DNA from: Nocardia panacis
GTDB taxonomy: Bacteria; Actinomycetota; Actinomycetes; Mycobacteriales; Mycobacteriaceae
DNA length: 64,000 bases
Assembly: GCF_003598715.1 (NCBI RefSeq)
Contig: NZ_QZFU01000010.1
Span: 186,001-250,000 of the forward strand
Reading direction: 5' to 3'
Shown: piece by piece, positions 1 through 9,281 of the stretch
Numbering within the stretch: the first letter of the stretch is position 1
Layout of the letters: the number at the start of each line of letters is the position of its first letter
Made by a program: the position numbers and the translations under genes
The notes under the pieces: generated by a model
Told to the model about the DNA's origin: nothing
The model's database searches: none
What the model saw: only the letters and a program-made list of their open reading frames with translations

Positions 1-157
1 AAATGCGCGGTCGAACTGATGGTGAATCTCAGCGTGCGGCAATGTCGGCGAGCTTACCGCTGTCCGAATCGCCACCGCCGCCGAGGCTCTCGTAGCCGGA
101 CCTGCGGCGATCATTCCGTCACTGGACGAATCGGCATTCTTCGCGGACCTTGGAGCC

Positions 158-1576
158 ATGATCATGCGGCACAGGAGAACCACTGCGGCATCGACCGCAC
201 GGACAGGCGACACAGCAGGGGCCGTATCGACAGGCAGGGTCGCGCTCGCCGCACTGCTGGTGGGCACCGCGGCGCTCGCGGCCTGCGGGCGCGCCGAGTC
301 CAAGCCCGAGACTCGCGACGGACTCTGGGAGAGCACCGATTACGCCGGGATCCTGGACATCGAGGGCGACCAATTGCAGATCTACGAGACCACCGCGGTC
401 AGCTGTCTGAAGGTCGAGACCAGCACCGGGTTCGCCGCACCTGACCGCTTCCTGATGAAGGAGGGGGATGGCGTCACCGTGCGCGTCATCGACGCCGACC
501 GTGCCGCCCTGCACCTCGAGGGCGCACCGGGCGACCGCCCGCTGCGACGGCTGTCGGGTCTGCCCGAGACGTGTAAAGCCGCACCGCCCAGCGCTTTCGA
601 CGTGTTCTGGCAGACCTTCCAGGACAACTACCCATTCTTCGCGGCGAAAGGTATCGATTGGAACCAGGTCCGGGACCGCTGTCGTGAGCGCGCGCTCAGC
701 GCCGAGCGCGCGGGCGACGACGCCGGACTGTTCGCCGTATTGAAGGAGATGATCACCCCGCTCGACGATGCCCATGTCATGCTCACCGACGGGAAAACGG
801 AGATGGTGGCCGAAGCGCGGCCCGGCACCACGCTGCCGAGCAAGGCACTCGACGAGCAGGTGCGGACCTTCCTCCGGGAGCGCGATCTCGGCGGGCAGCC
901 GTGGGCCGAATTCGCCAATGGCCGTGTTGCTTTCGCGACACTGCCGAATCGACCCGAGATCGGATACCTGCGCGTCTCCGGCTTCTCCGCCTACACCGCC
1001 GCCCGCACCTTCGAGGCCAATAGCGCCGAACTCGCCCGCGCCCTCGACACCGTCTTCGACGGCCCGCGCCTGGCCGGGCTGCGCGGACTCGTCCTGGATG
1101 TGCGTCTCAATGGCGGCGGTTCCGACAGTCTGGCCCTCCAGTTGGCGGGCCGATTCACCGATCGCTCATATCTGGCCTACACCAAGAAGACTCGCACCGC
1201 CGACCCGCGCCCGATTCAGGTAGAACCGGCCCATGCCCCATACACCGGCCCGATCGCCATACTGACCGGCGGCTCCACGATGAGCGCGGGCGAGACGTTC
1301 ACCCAGGCCATGATGGGCCGCCCCGGCCGGACCCTGCGCATCGGGCAGCCGACCCAGGGCGTGTTCTCGGATGTGTTGGGGCGCAAGTTGCCCGGTGCGA
1401 GCCGCGCCGAATGGAGCTTCGGACTGCCCAATGAGATCTTCCTGACCGCCGACGGCAGGGCCTTCGACGGGCCGGGTATTCCGCCCGATATCACCGAACC
1501 CGTCTTCACCGAGGACGAATTCGCCCAGCGTCGGGATTCGGCATTCGATCGGGCCGTGGCCGAACTCGGGCGCTGA
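158..1576 (+). CDS. S41-family peptidase, predicted lipoprotein
   Basis: Predicted exported C-terminal-processing-type serine peptidase of 472 residues. A hydrophobic N-terminal stretch ends in a lipobox (LAAC, about residues 39-42), so it should be a lipid-anchored surface protein. The middle holds the helical S41 entry region (DVFWQTFQDNYPFF). The C-terminal half carries the S41 catalytic-domain pattern: LRGLVLDVRLNGGGSDS, then TGGSTMSAGETF, where the Ser of TMSAGE is the expected nucleophile. The ATG at 158 is preceded by GGAG. Target unknown. Bases 1-157 hold no gene I can support. Confidence 0.85.
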   Translation: MIMRHRRTTAASTARTGDTAGAVSTGRVALAALLVGTAALAACGRAESKPETRDGLWESTDYAGILDIEGDQLQIYETTAVSCLKVETSTGFAAPDRFLMKEGDGVTVRVIDADRAALHLEGAPGDRPLRRLSGLPETCKAAPPSAFDVFWQTFQDNYPFFAAKGIDWNQVRDRCRERALSAERAGDDAGLFAVLKEMITPLDDAHVMLTDGKTEMVAEARPGTTLPSKALDEQVRTFLRERDLGGQPWAEFANGRVAFATLPNRPEIGYLRVSGFSAYTAARTFEANSAELARALDTVFDGPRLAGLRGLVLDVRLNGGGSDSLALQLAGRFTDRSYLAYTKKTRTADPRPIQVEPAHAPYTGPIAILTGGSTMSAGETFTQAMMGRPGRTLRIGQPTQGVFSDVLGRKLPGASRAEWSFGLPNEIFLTADGRAFDGPGIPPDITEPVFTEDEFAQRRDSAFDRAVAELGR

Positions 1577-1583
1577 GCGGCGC

Positions 1584-2507
1584 TCACGCCAGTATCTCGA
1601 CCAACCGGTCCCGAACCATCCGGGCCACATTCGGTGTGAGCCCGACGCGCTCGGTGAGCAGTTCCAGGCTGCGCACCACTTGGAGCGCCCGAATGCGTTG
1701 CGGCAGTTGCGGTTCGGCCAGATCGATGCGGGCGGCGGCCAGGAATTCCGGCCACGCGGCCTCGAGCACGCCTTCGCCCGCGAAACCCACCGACCAGGCC
1801 CACCAGGCCGGGTCGAATAGTCGATCGGCCATGCGCACCGATTCGAAGTCCAGCAGGCCCGTGATCGCGGTGCCGTCGCTGAGGACATTGACCAGTCCGT
1901 AGTCACCGTGTGCCAGCACGGGTTGGCGGCCCGCGAAAAGGGCGGGCAGCTCGGCGATCACCGCGTCCACCGCCGCCCGCCCACGCCGTGGCAGCTCCGG
2001 AACAAGCTGTGCGGCCCAGGTTTTCGCGCGCGTGGCGAGTCGATCCGGATCGGACCAGAGACCGTCGAGCACCAAACCCGCCGTCGGCAGCCGCCGGAAC
2101 GCGGCCAGCATCCGCCCCATCTCGACCGCGATCTCGCCGAATCGGTCCGAGTCGTATCCCATTTCGACGTGGGCGGAGACCGGGAGACCGGGCAGCGCGT
2201 CGAAGACGATCCAGGCCGGGTCCGCGTCGAGGTCGAAGTGCCGGATGCGCGGCACGACGATACCGCGCAGGGCGGCCGGTTCGCGCAGCGCGAGCATGAC
2301 CCTGGCGCGCCGCTCGGCACTGGCGCGGCCCCGATAGCGTTGCAGCACAACGCGTTCGCCATCGGCAAGGGTCAACAGTTCGGTGCGGTTGCGAAACCCC
2401 CAGGCGTCGGGGGCACTCTCGGCGATGGGTTGGCCGACGATCTGCTCGAGCCAGTCGTACTGCGCGCGATCCACCCGCCATACCCTAGCGCCTGATGCTC
2501 GAGTCAC
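1584..2507 (-). CDS. Aminoglycoside phosphotransferase-like (APH/choline kinase fold) protein
   Basis: Small-molecule kinase fold of about 307 residues. The Brenner-type catalytic loop is visible as HGDYGLVNVL, followed by the metal-binding LLDFE, the standard APH arrangement. The N-terminal lobe has only weak nucleotide-binding features (RTELLTLADGERVVLQRYRG). The substrate cannot be told from sequence; many actinobacterial APH proteins are not resistance enzymes. I chose the GTG at 2507 because GAAGG lies 8 nt upstream; a GTG at 2474 is an alternative. The gene converges on the S41 peptidase with a 7-bp gap. Confidence 0.75.
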   Translation of the reverse strand: MTRASGARVWRVDRAQYDWLEQIVGQPIAESAPDAWGFRNRTELLTLADGERVVLQRYRGRASAERRARVMLALREPAALRGIVVPRIRHFDLDADPAWIVFDALPGLPVSAHVEMGYDSDRFGEIAVEMGRMLAAFRRLPTAGLVLDGLWSDPDRLATRAKTWAAQLVPELPRRGRAAVDAVIAELPALFAGRQPVLAHGDYGLVNVLSDGTAITGLLDFESVRMADRLFDPAWWAWSVGFAGEGVLEAAWPEFLAAARIDLAEPQLPQRIRALQVVRSLELLTERVGLTPNVARMVRDRLVEILA

Positions 2508-2563
2508 AGTGGATGCCTTCGCCGGACGCCGGGGACTTGTGCGGCACGCACCCGAGGCCGATC

Positions 2564-3400
2564 TCAGAACAGCGTCATCGGCGCGGCGCGCGCCGGGTCC
2601 GGCAGCGGCGACAATTCCGGCAGACGTGCCCGCACCGCGTCGTGGAAGCGGCGCGAGAGTTCCCGCGCGGCGGCATTGTCGGGGGTGTGGATGAATACCG
2701 TGGGCGAGCGCCCTTCGCGCAGCCATTCGGTGACGACATCGAGCCAGGGCCGCCACCCGGCCACGGTGCGCGCCTCCTCGGCGCGGCCGTGATAGCGCAC
2801 GATGGGGAATTCGGTGAGCGCGCGGGTGCGGCGCGGCACCCGCGGCTTCTTCGACCAGGCCTCCTCCTCGGTGGCGGTCGTGGGCGGACCGTCGAAAAGT
2901 ACGGTGGTGTCGAACGGTATCCATTCGCCACCGACTCGGGACAGCACCCCCTCCAATTGCGCGGCGGCCCGCTCGTCGGCGAAGAAGGCGGGATGACGAA
3001 CCTCGACGGCGGGCCGATACTCGGTCGGCAGCCGACGCAGGAACCGCGCGAGCACACCCAGGTCGTTCGGGCCGAAAGAGGCGGGCAGTTGCGCCCATAC
3101 CGCATGCAGCCGAGGACCGAGCGGTTCGACGGCGACAAGGAACTCGCGCATCTCCGCCGCCACCTCGGTGAGCCTGCGCTCGTGGGTCACCGTGCGCGGC
3201 AACTTGATGACGAAGCGGAAATCCGGATCCGTCTGGCGCGCCCAGGATTCCACGGTCGCGCGGGTGGGTGTCGCGTAGAAGGTGGTGTTGCCCTCGACGG
3301 CCGTGCAGTGATCCGCGTACGCGCGCAACCGCGCACCGCTCGGGCCGCTGTCGTGCCAGGCCGGGTGCGTCCACATCGCACATCCCACGTGAAGCCGCAT
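2564..3400 (-). CDS. DUF72 (YecE-like) protein
   Basis: 278 residues with the DUF72 signature: an opening MRLHVGCAMWTHPAW, then EGNTTFYATPT, FRFVIKLPRTVTHERRL, VWAQLPASFGPN and a late RYHGRAEEA. The family has a TIM-barrel-like fold and no firmly established activity. The ATG at 3400 gives the canonical N-terminus. It lies between the APH-like gene and the divergent cold-shock gene; no operon partner is evident. Confidence 0.85.
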   Translation of the reverse strand: MRLHVGCAMWTHPAWHDSGPSGARLRAYADHCTAVEGNTTFYATPTRATVESWARQTDPDFRFVIKLPRTVTHERRLTEVAAEMREFLVAVEPLGPRLHAVWAQLPASFGPNDLGVLARFLRRLPTEYRPAVEVRHPAFFADERAAAQLEGVLSRVGGEWIPFDTTVLFDGPPTTATEEEAWSKKPRVPRRTRALTEFPIVRYHGRAEEARTVAGWRPWLDVVTEWLREGRSPTVFIHTPDNAAARELSRRFHDAVRARLPELSPLPDPARAAPMTLF

Positions 3401-3497
3401 ACCGTCGAAGTTAACGCACCTGCCCGACACCGATCGCGCCCGTCCCGGCCGGATTTCGGCTTCCGCTACGGCGCGTCGTGGCGCACACTGCTTTGCT

Positions 3498-3716
3498 ATG
3501 ACGACTCCGCAGTGGCATCGAGGAACGGTGCGCTGGTTCGACGCCGAAAAGGGTTTCGGCTTCCTGGATCCGGACGAAGGGTTCGGCCAGGTGTTCGTCG
3601 AGTACACCGCGATCACCACCCCCGGCTACAAAACGCTCGCCGCCGGCCAGCGCGTGGTGTTCGCCTACGAACTCAAACCGCGCGGTATGGAGGCGAGCGC
3701 GGTGCGCCGCGAATGA
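3498..3716 (+). CDS. Cold-shock domain protein
   Basis: A 72-residue single cold-shock domain. RNP1 appears as KGFGFLDPD and RNP2 as VFVEYTAI, preceded by the usual GTVRWFDAEKGFGF strand. Such proteins bind single-stranded nucleic acid and act as RNA chaperones. The C-terminus (LKPRGMEASAVRRE) is slightly longer than in minimal CspA. Stand-alone gene, divergent from the DUF72 gene. Confidence 0.9.
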   Translation: MTTPQWHRGTVRWFDAEKGFGFLDPDEGFGQVFVEYTAITTPGYKTLAAGQRVVFAYELKPRGMEASAVRRE

Positions 3717-3836
3717 GCTGAGGCACCAACCGTTCCGTACCTGCCGGTACGCTGGCGGCATTGTCTGTTCCAGGTCTTTCCGAGTCTTTCCGAGCATTCA
3801 GCACGGCAGCACTGACCCGAAGGATGGCGAGCACGG

Positions 3837-5066
3837 ATGAGTACGGCACCCACCACCTCGACCCGACGCGGCGCACCGCTGACCCGGCTGCTGCGCGGAG
3901 CACTGCTGCTGATCGCGACCCTGCTCGGATTGTTCGCGGCACTCGCGCAATTGGCCGCGATCATCCCGGTCGGCTGGACAAAACCCTTGCTGCGCAACGA
4001 CCTTGCGCAGACAGCGTTCCTTCTGCTCGGCGGGCTGCGCGATCCGCTGGGCTCGTGGAATGTCGCCCTCGCGGTCGTAGCGGTGCTCATCGCGCTGGTG
4101 GCCCTGCGCATGCGCGGCCGCAGGCGACTCGCGGGCGCGATCACGCTGCTCGCCGCGACAGGTCTGGCACTCGCGCTGGTCACCGGCGTCGGCCTCATGG
4201 TCTCGGTGCACAGCGCGACGGGCCGCTGGATCACCTTCGCCCCCGAAATCCCCTATCGCCAGGCAGGCGAACCACCCACGCGCACCGTCGAATACGCGAC
4301 TTTCGACGGCGTCCCGCTGCGCGCCGACCTCTACCTGCCCGAAACCGCCGCTCCCGCACCGCTGGTCCTCAGCATCCACGGCGGCGCGTTCATCATGGGC
4401 CACCGAGGCACCAACCCGTACACCACCTGGCTGGCCGACCAGGGCTATGCCGTCCTCGATATCGACTACCGACTCGCCGACGATCGAAACCACCGCTGGG
4501 ATACCGAGGAGGGCGACGCCGCCTGCGCGCTGACCTGGGCGAACGCCTATGCGGCGGAATTCCGCCTCGACATGAATCGCGTCGCCACCATGGGCGGTTC
4601 GGCGGGCGGCAATCTGGCCATCAATGTGGCCAACAAGGTGAATGCCGGTGCGCTGCAACCCACTTGCGGCACAGCCGCCGACCTGCCGAAGGTGCGCGCC
4701 GTGCTGGCACTGTATCCGGCGGTGGATCTGACCGCATCGGGCACCGAGACCGCCGTGGGCGTCGATGCCGCCCGCCAGTATGTCGGCGGCCCGCCGTCGC
4801 AGTTCCCGGATCGCTTCACCGCCGTGGACTCCGGCCCGCACCTCACGAAGGCTTCGCCGCCGACGCTGATCATTCAGGGCGGCGGCGATCATCTGGTGCT
4901 GGCCGAACACTCGGCGGCCTTCGCGAAACGGTTGGCAGACGCCGGAATTCCCAACAGCTACGTCGAATTACCGTTCCTGGACCACGGATTCGGCGGCACC
5001 TCCCTCGATACCGGCGCCCAAGTGACCCGCGAACTCGGACTGTCCTGGTTGCGCCGATATCTCTAG
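3837..5066 (+). CDS. Membrane-anchored alpha/beta-hydrolase (HSL-like esterase)
   Basis: 409 residues. The N-terminus has three hydrophobic segments (about residues 18-45, 72-90, 102-125), so the catalytic domain should be tethered at the membrane. The hydrolase domain shows the oxyanion motif HGGAFIMGHRG of the hormone-sensitive-lipase family, the nucleophile elbow GGSAGGN, and a C-terminal DHGFGG supplying the His. A carboxylesterase role on lipid or acyl substrates is inferred. No neighbour suggests a pathway. Confidence 0.85.
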   Translation: MSTAPTTSTRRGAPLTRLLRGALLLIATLLGLFAALAQLAAIIPVGWTKPLLRNDLAQTAFLLLGGLRDPLGSWNVALAVVAVLIALVALRMRGRRRLAGAITLLAATGLALALVTGVGLMVSVHSATGRWITFAPEIPYRQAGEPPTRTVEYATFDGVPLRADLYLPETAAPAPLVLSIHGGAFIMGHRGTNPYTTWLADQGYAVLDIDYRLADDRNHRWDTEEGDAACALTWANAYAAEFRLDMNRVATMGGSAGGNLAINVANKVNAGALQPTCGTAADLPKVRAVLALYPAVDLTASGTETAVGVDAARQYVGGPPSQFPDRFTAVDSGPHLTKASPPTLIIQGGGDHLVLAEHSAAFAKRLADAGIPNSYVELPFLDHGFGGTSLDTGAQVTRELGLSWLRRYL

Positions 5067-5076
5067 GGCACAGGCC

Positions 5077-5946
5077 CTATGCCCCACCGAGTGAGTCGAG
5101 CATCGCGAAGAATTCGTGGGTGCCTTCGATATCTACCTTCCTGCCGAGGACCTCGGTCCTGGCCATGAGTTCGATGCGCCCGTTCCAGCGGTAGACGTGG
5201 TGACTGACCGGCCACGGGAGCCGCGCGTAGCCGGTCGCGGCGACTCCCGCCAGTGCCGCCGCCGCGCGCAGCGCTTCCCCATCGTTGATCGGGTAGGTGA
5301 AGAAGGGGCGTTTGGTCGGGATGACGAACAGCGCGCCCGCCGCGCCCAGCAGCTCCGGGTAGCGGTCGAGCCAGAGGATCTGCGCGGTGGCGTACTCCGA
5401 ACCGCCGACGACCGAGATGGGCAGCCCCTCCGAGAGGGGATCGGCGAAGTCCGCGCGCTGTATCTCGAGGCGACCGTCCGCGCGCACATTCGCCTCGGCC
5501 AACGCGAACAGGTCCCGTTCGCCGATCGGCCACTCGCGCAGCATGTCGTAGGTCACCGCGTGGACGGCGTTCACCGAGTCGAACACCACGCGCTGGGCGA
5601 GGCCGGGTGCGATGAAGCGCCGCACCGCGCCGTTGGCCGGGCTGCCGCTCGGGTAGAGCCTGGTCCGCACGAGCGCGCGCACCTCGTCGAAATCGCGATA
5701 GACGATCGGGCTCTCCTGATCGAGTTCGAATGCGGCGATTCCGGTGCTCATATGGTCGGCGACCAGGGCGGGCCACTCGTCGCGCTCCTCCACGGCGGCT
5801 ATGCGGCGCAGATTGGCCAGCGCCATGACGAATCCGTCCCCGTCCAGGATCAACCGCACCTCGTCCGGGCCGAGCACCTCGCACCGGTAGCCGAATTGCC
5901 GCGCGGTCTGCTCGATCATGCTCAGCAATGGATCCTCGGCGACCAC
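5077..5946 (-). CDS. DUF1444-like protein of unknown function
   Basis: 289 residues, soluble, no signal peptide. The middle (SPIVYRDFDEVRALVRTRLYP, then AVTYDMLREWPIGERDLFALAEANV) resembles the YtpQ/DUF1444 family, which has a similar acid-rich hinge before a helical domain. No catalytic motif is apparent. The GTG at 5946 has GGGGGAG 3 nt upstream. It converges on the esterase gene. The DUF1444 link rests on pattern recall only. Confidence 0.6.
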   Translation of the reverse strand: MVAEDPLLSMIEQTARQFGYRCEVLGPDEVRLILDGDGFVMALANLRRIAAVEERDEWPALVADHMSTGIAAFELDQESPIVYRDFDEVRALVRTRLYPSGSPANGAVRRFIAPGLAQRVVFDSVNAVHAVTYDMLREWPIGERDLFALAEANVRADGRLEIQRADFADPLSEGLPISVVGGSEYATAQILWLDRYPELLGAAGALFVIPTKRPFFTYPINDGEALRAAAALAGVAATGYARLPWPVSHHVYRWNGRIELMARTEVLGRKVDIEGTHEFFAMLDSLGGA

Positions 5947-6097
5947 AAACTCCCCCTCAAATAGACCCGCTTATTCTAGGCGTACCTCCGCCTTCGCTCC
6001 GGCCATGCGCAGGTCTGAGGACGGCTACGCCGACAGCGACCACTGTGATCCAAGCCACCAGGGCCGAATCGGGAATAGGTCCGGGACCAACCCTGTT

Positions 6098-6123
6098 CAT
6101 TTGGTTGCCACATCCACCAAATG
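6098..6123. promoter_or_regulatory. Inverted repeat, candidate operator for the LLM/FMN-reductase operon
   Basis: Perfect 8-bp arms CATTTGGT and ACCAAATG, 10-nt spacer, ending 32 bp before the GTG of the oxidoreductase gene. The position fits a repressor site over the promoter or early leader. The regulator is unknown. Confidence 0.45.
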
Positions 6124-6155
6124 GATGGCAGACTACCCCTGGGAAGGAGGGTGTC

Positions 6156-7247
6156 GTGCAGTTCGGAATCTTCACCGTCGGCGATGTGACCGCCGATCCC
6201 ACCACCGGTCGCACCCCGACCGAGAACGAGCGCATCAAGGCCATGGTGGCCATCGCCCAGAAGGCCGAAGAGGTCGGCCTCGACGTCTTCGCCACCGGTG
6301 AGCACCACAACCCGCCCTTCGTGCCGTCCTCCCCCACCACCATGCTCGGCTATATCGCCGCGCGCACCGAGCGGCTGCAACTGTCCACCGCGACCACCCT
6401 GATCACCACCAACGATCCGGTGAAGATCGCCGAGGACTTCGCCATGCTGCAACACCTGGCCGACGGCCGGGTGGACCTGATGCTCGGACGCGGCAACACC
6501 GGCCCCGTCTACCCCTGGTTCGGCAAGGACATTCGCGACGGCATCGCACTCGCCATCGAGAACTACCATCTGCTGCACCGGCTTTGGCGCGAGGACGTGG
6601 TGGACTGGGAGGGCAAGTTCCGCACGCCGCTGCAGTCGTTCACCGCGACGCCCCGCCCGCTCGACGGCGTGGCCCCCTTCGTCTGGCACGGATCCATCCG
6701 CAGCCCCGAAATCGCCGAGCAGGCCGCGTATTACGGCGACGGCTTCTTCGCCAACAACATCTTCTGGCCCAAGGAGCACTTCCAGCGGCTGATCGAGCTG
6801 TACCGCCGCCGCTACGAGCACTACGGCCACGGCCCGGCCGAACACGCCATCGTCGGCCTCGGCGGACAGGTGTTCATGCGCAAGAATTCGCAGGACGCGG
6901 TGCGCGAGTTCCGACCCTACTTCGACAATGCCCCGGTCTACGGGCACGGCCCCTCGCTGGAGGAGTTCACCGAGCAGACCCCGCTCACCGTCGGCAGTCC
7001 ACAGGAGGTCATCGACAAGACCCTCACCTTCCGCGACACCTTCGGCGACTACCAGCGCCAGTTGTTCCTGGTCGATCACGCGGGCCTCCCGCTGAAAACC
7101 GTGCTGGAGCAACTGGATCTGCTGGGCGAGGAGGTTGTTCCGGTGCTGCGCGCGGAATTCGCCGCCCGACGCTCCGCCGGGATACCGGACGCGCCCACCC
7201 ATGCCGCGCTGGTCGAGGCCGCGCAGCGCGAGGCGGTGACCCGATGA
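6156..7247 (+). CDS. LLM-class flavin-dependent oxidoreductase (luciferase-like)
   Basis: 363 residues of the bacterial-luciferase-like monooxygenase family. Typical segments: FATGEHHNPPFVPSSP, LSTATTLITTNDPVKIAEDF, LADGRVDLMLGRGNTGPVYPWFG and the later YYGDGFFANNIFWP. Such enzymes use reduced flavin or F420 to oxidise small molecules. The GTG at 6156 follows a strong AAGGAGG at 5-nt spacing; an upstream in-frame ATG would add an unlikely Pro-rich tail. The stop overlaps the FMN-reductase start, so the two enzymes are translationally coupled, which fits a reductase feeding reduced flavin to the oxygenase. Confidence 0.9.
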   Translation: MQFGIFTVGDVTADPTTGRTPTENERIKAMVAIAQKAEEVGLDVFATGEHHNPPFVPSSPTTMLGYIAARTERLQLSTATTLITTNDPVKIAEDFAMLQHLADGRVDLMLGRGNTGPVYPWFGKDIRDGIALAIENYHLLHRLWREDVVDWEGKFRTPLQSFTATPRPLDGVAPFVWHGSIRSPEIAEQAAYYGDGFFANNIFWPKEHFQRLIELYRRRYEHYGHGPAEHAIVGLGGQVFMRKNSQDAVREFRPYFDNAPVYGHGPSLEEFTEQTPLTVGSPQEVIDKTLTFRDTFGDYQRQLFLVDHAGLPLKTVLEQLDLLGEEVVPVLRAEFAARRSAGIPDAPTHAALVEAAQREAVTR

Positions 7248-7855
7248 CCCGCATCGCGGTCGTCTCCGCCGGGCTGTCCCAGCCCTCCTCCACCCGGCTG
7301 CTCGCCGACCGACTGGCCGCCGCCACCGAGCGTGCACTCGCCGACGGCGGCCGCGAGGTCACCCTCGATGTCATCGAATTGCGCGACCACGCACACGATT
7401 TGGCGAACAACCTGGTGACGGGCTTCGCGCCGCCTCGGTTGCGCGAGACCATCGAGCGGGTCACCGCGGCCGAGGGCATCATCGCGGTGACGCCGATCTT
7501 CAACGCCTCCTACAGCGGGCTGTTCAAGACGTTCTTCGATGTGCTCGAGGCGGATTCGCTGATCGGCACGCCGGTGCTCATCGGCGCGACCGGCGGCACG
7601 GCGCGACATTCGCTCGCGCTGGAACACGCCGTGCGCCCGATGTTCACCTATCTGCGTGCCGTCGTGGTCCCCACCTCGGTCTACGCCGCGTCGGAGGACT
7701 GGGCCTCCGGACAATCCGACGGATTGAATGCCAGGATCGCCCGCGCCGCAGGAGAATTCGCCGACACGCTCGGGGTGGGCCGACCGAGCCGACCCGTCGA
7801 CCCCTACGCCGATCCGGTGCCCTTCACCCAATTGCTCGGCGACACCGCCCGCTGA
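7244..7855 (+). CDS. NADPH-dependent FMN reductase-like protein
   Basis: 203-residue flavodoxin-like reductase. It opens with VVSAGLSQPSSTRLLADRL (phosphate-binding loop) and has the flavin-site segment VTPIFNASYSGLFKTFFD and IGATGGTARHSLAL. It resembles the CE1759-type FMN reductases that accompany LLM oxygenases. The ATG overlaps the upstream TGA (ATGA). It probably supplies reduced flavin to the LLM enzyme. Confidence 0.88.
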   Translation: MTRIAVVSAGLSQPSSTRLLADRLAAATERALADGGREVTLDVIELRDHAHDLANNLVTGFAPPRLRETIERVTAAEGIIAVTPIFNASYSGLFKTFFDVLEADSLIGTPVLIGATGGTARHSLALEHAVRPMFTYLRAVVVPTSVYAASEDWASGQSDGLNARIARAAGEFADTLGVGRPSRPVDPYADPVPFTQLLGDTAR

Positions 7856-7936
7856 GCCGACGGCTCGACTACATCGCACGCTGAACCATTCGGCAGCGCC
7901 GCCGAATCCGCCCACCGGACAACCGAATACCCAAGT

Positions 7937-7954
7937 AGTTCAACTCTTGATCAA
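7937..7954. promoter_or_regulatory. Short palindromes upstream of yceI, possible operator
   Basis: AGTTCAACT (dyad around C) is followed directly by TTGATCAA (perfect 8-bp palindrome), 13 bp before the yceI start codon. The spacing fits a MarR-type repressor site. Short motifs, so low certainty. Confidence 0.3.
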
Positions 7955-7967
7955 ACGAGGAGACATC

Positions 7968-8516
7968 ATGTCCACCAGCACCGCCAACACACTCGCCGCA
8001 GGCACCTGGGTCATCGACCCGAGCCATTCCACCCTGGGCTTCTCGGTCCGCCACCTGATGGTGAGCAAGGTCCGCGGCCGCTTCACCGACTTCTCCGGCA
8101 CGCTCGTCATCGGCGAGGACGGCAGCGCGAGCACCGATGTCGAGATGCGCGTGGAATCCATCACCACCGACAACGAGCAGCGCGACGGGCACCTGCGCAC
8201 CGCCGACTTCTTCGATGCCGAGCAGTTCCCGGTGGCCACCTTCAAGTCGACCGGATTCCGGGTCGTCGGCGACGATTTCGAGGTCGACGGCGAATTCACC
8301 ATTCGCGGTGTGAGCAAGCCGGTCACCCTCGAGGTGGAATTCCTCGGTGTGAACGCGGGTATGGGCAACGGCCCCGTGGCAGGCTTCGAGGCCAAGACCG
8401 TGATCAACCGGCGCGATTTCGGCATCACCATCGATATGCCGCTGCCCGACGGCGGTGCGGTCATCGGCGACAAGATCACCCTGTCGCTGCAGGTCGAGGT
8501 CGGCCTGCAGAGCTGA
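7968..8516 (+). CDS. YceI-family protein
   Basis: 182 residues matching the YceI lipocalin-like family throughout: GTWVIDPSHSTLGFSVRHLMVSKVRGRF, then DFFDAEQFPVATFKS and FTIRGVSKPVTLEVEF. No signal peptide is visible, so it is probably cytoplasmic, as in many actinobacterial members. The family binds isoprenoid-type lipids in known structures; the ligand here is unknown. ATG at 7968 with ACGAGGAG upstream. Often found near flavin oxidoreductases, as here. Confidence 0.92.
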   Translation: MSTSTANTLAAGTWVIDPSHSTLGFSVRHLMVSKVRGRFTDFSGTLVIGEDGSASTDVEMRVESITTDNEQRDGHLRTADFFDAEQFPVATFKSTGFRVVGDDFEVDGEFTIRGVSKPVTLEVEFLGVNAGMGNGPVAGFEAKTVINRRDFGITIDMPLPDGGAVIGDKITLSLQVEVGLQS

Positions 8517-8527
8517 GTCGAAGGACC

Positions 8528-9181
8528 TCAGCCGTCGTAGGAGACGTGCGGCGTCCATTCGGATTCGGGTCGGGTGGCCGCGGCGTAGAGCGCCGCGGCC
8601 ACCCGCTCCCGTGTGAAGGGGCCGGTGTCGAGTACGCCGTTGACCTGCACCGCTACCGCGCGCACCCCGTCCGGGGCGAGCGCGGTGTCCAAACTCGTGA
8701 CCAGGTTGCGCACCGCCGCCTTCTGCACGCCCAGGGAAGCCGCCCGGTACCAGGGCTTGTCGGCGGCGGCGCTGCCGGTGACCAGGATCCGCGCACCCCT
8801 GCCGAGGTAGGGCCGGGCCGCCTGCACGGCGGGCAACAGGGCGGCCGCGCCGATGGTGAAATCGGCCACCAGATCCGCGACCGTCAACTCCAGCGGATCG
8901 ACCTCGCGAAAGATGCTGGGGTTGAAGTGCAGCACATCAATGCGGCCGTGGCGGTGGCCGATGGTGGCGACCATGCGGGCCACCTCCTCCGGATCGCCCA
9001 GATCCGCGCCCGCGCCCCACGCCTGGTGCCCGGCCGCGCGCAGCCGCTGTGCCAGCGGTTGGGCCTCGGTCTCGGTGCGGGTGCACAGCACGATCGAATA
9101 GCCGTCGCGGGCAAAGCATTCGGCCACATTCAGGCCCAGGCCCGGCCCCGCGCCGATGCCGAGGAATACCGGGGCGGTCAT
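8528..9181 (-). CDS. SDR-family protein with degenerate active site
   Basis: 217-residue Rossmann-fold protein. The cofactor loop is GIGAGPGLG near the N-terminus and the GADLGD acidic segment follows. In the usual catalytic region (VTGSAAADKPWYRAASLGVQK) the Ser and Lys are recognisable but the position four before the Lys is Leu instead of the catalytic Tyr. It may use the nearby WY tyrosine, bind NAD(P) without catalysis, or have diverged. It converges on yceI. Confidence 0.75.
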   Translation of the reverse strand: MTAPVFLGIGAGPGLGLNVAECFARDGYSIVLCTRTETEAQPLAQRLRAAGHQAWGAGADLGDPEEVARMVATIGHRHGRIDVLHFNPSIFREVDPLELTVADLVADFTIGAAALLPAVQAARPYLGRGARILVTGSAAADKPWYRAASLGVQKAAVRNLVTSLDTALAPDGVRAVAVQVNGVLDTGPFTRERVAAALYAAATRPESEWTPHVSYDG

Positions 9182-9281
9182 ATGCGCTTCCTCTCGCCGA
9201 AAAGCCTTCGCCGCTCGACGCTAGCAGTACCGACCGAACGCCCCGATACCATCGGGTCCATGGATCGAGGAGTTCATTGAC

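Noticed and set aside
2495-3721. 408-codon plus-strand frame opposite DUF72 and over the cold-shock gene
   Set aside because: Shadow frame; the opposing DUF72 and the cold-shock domain explain the region.
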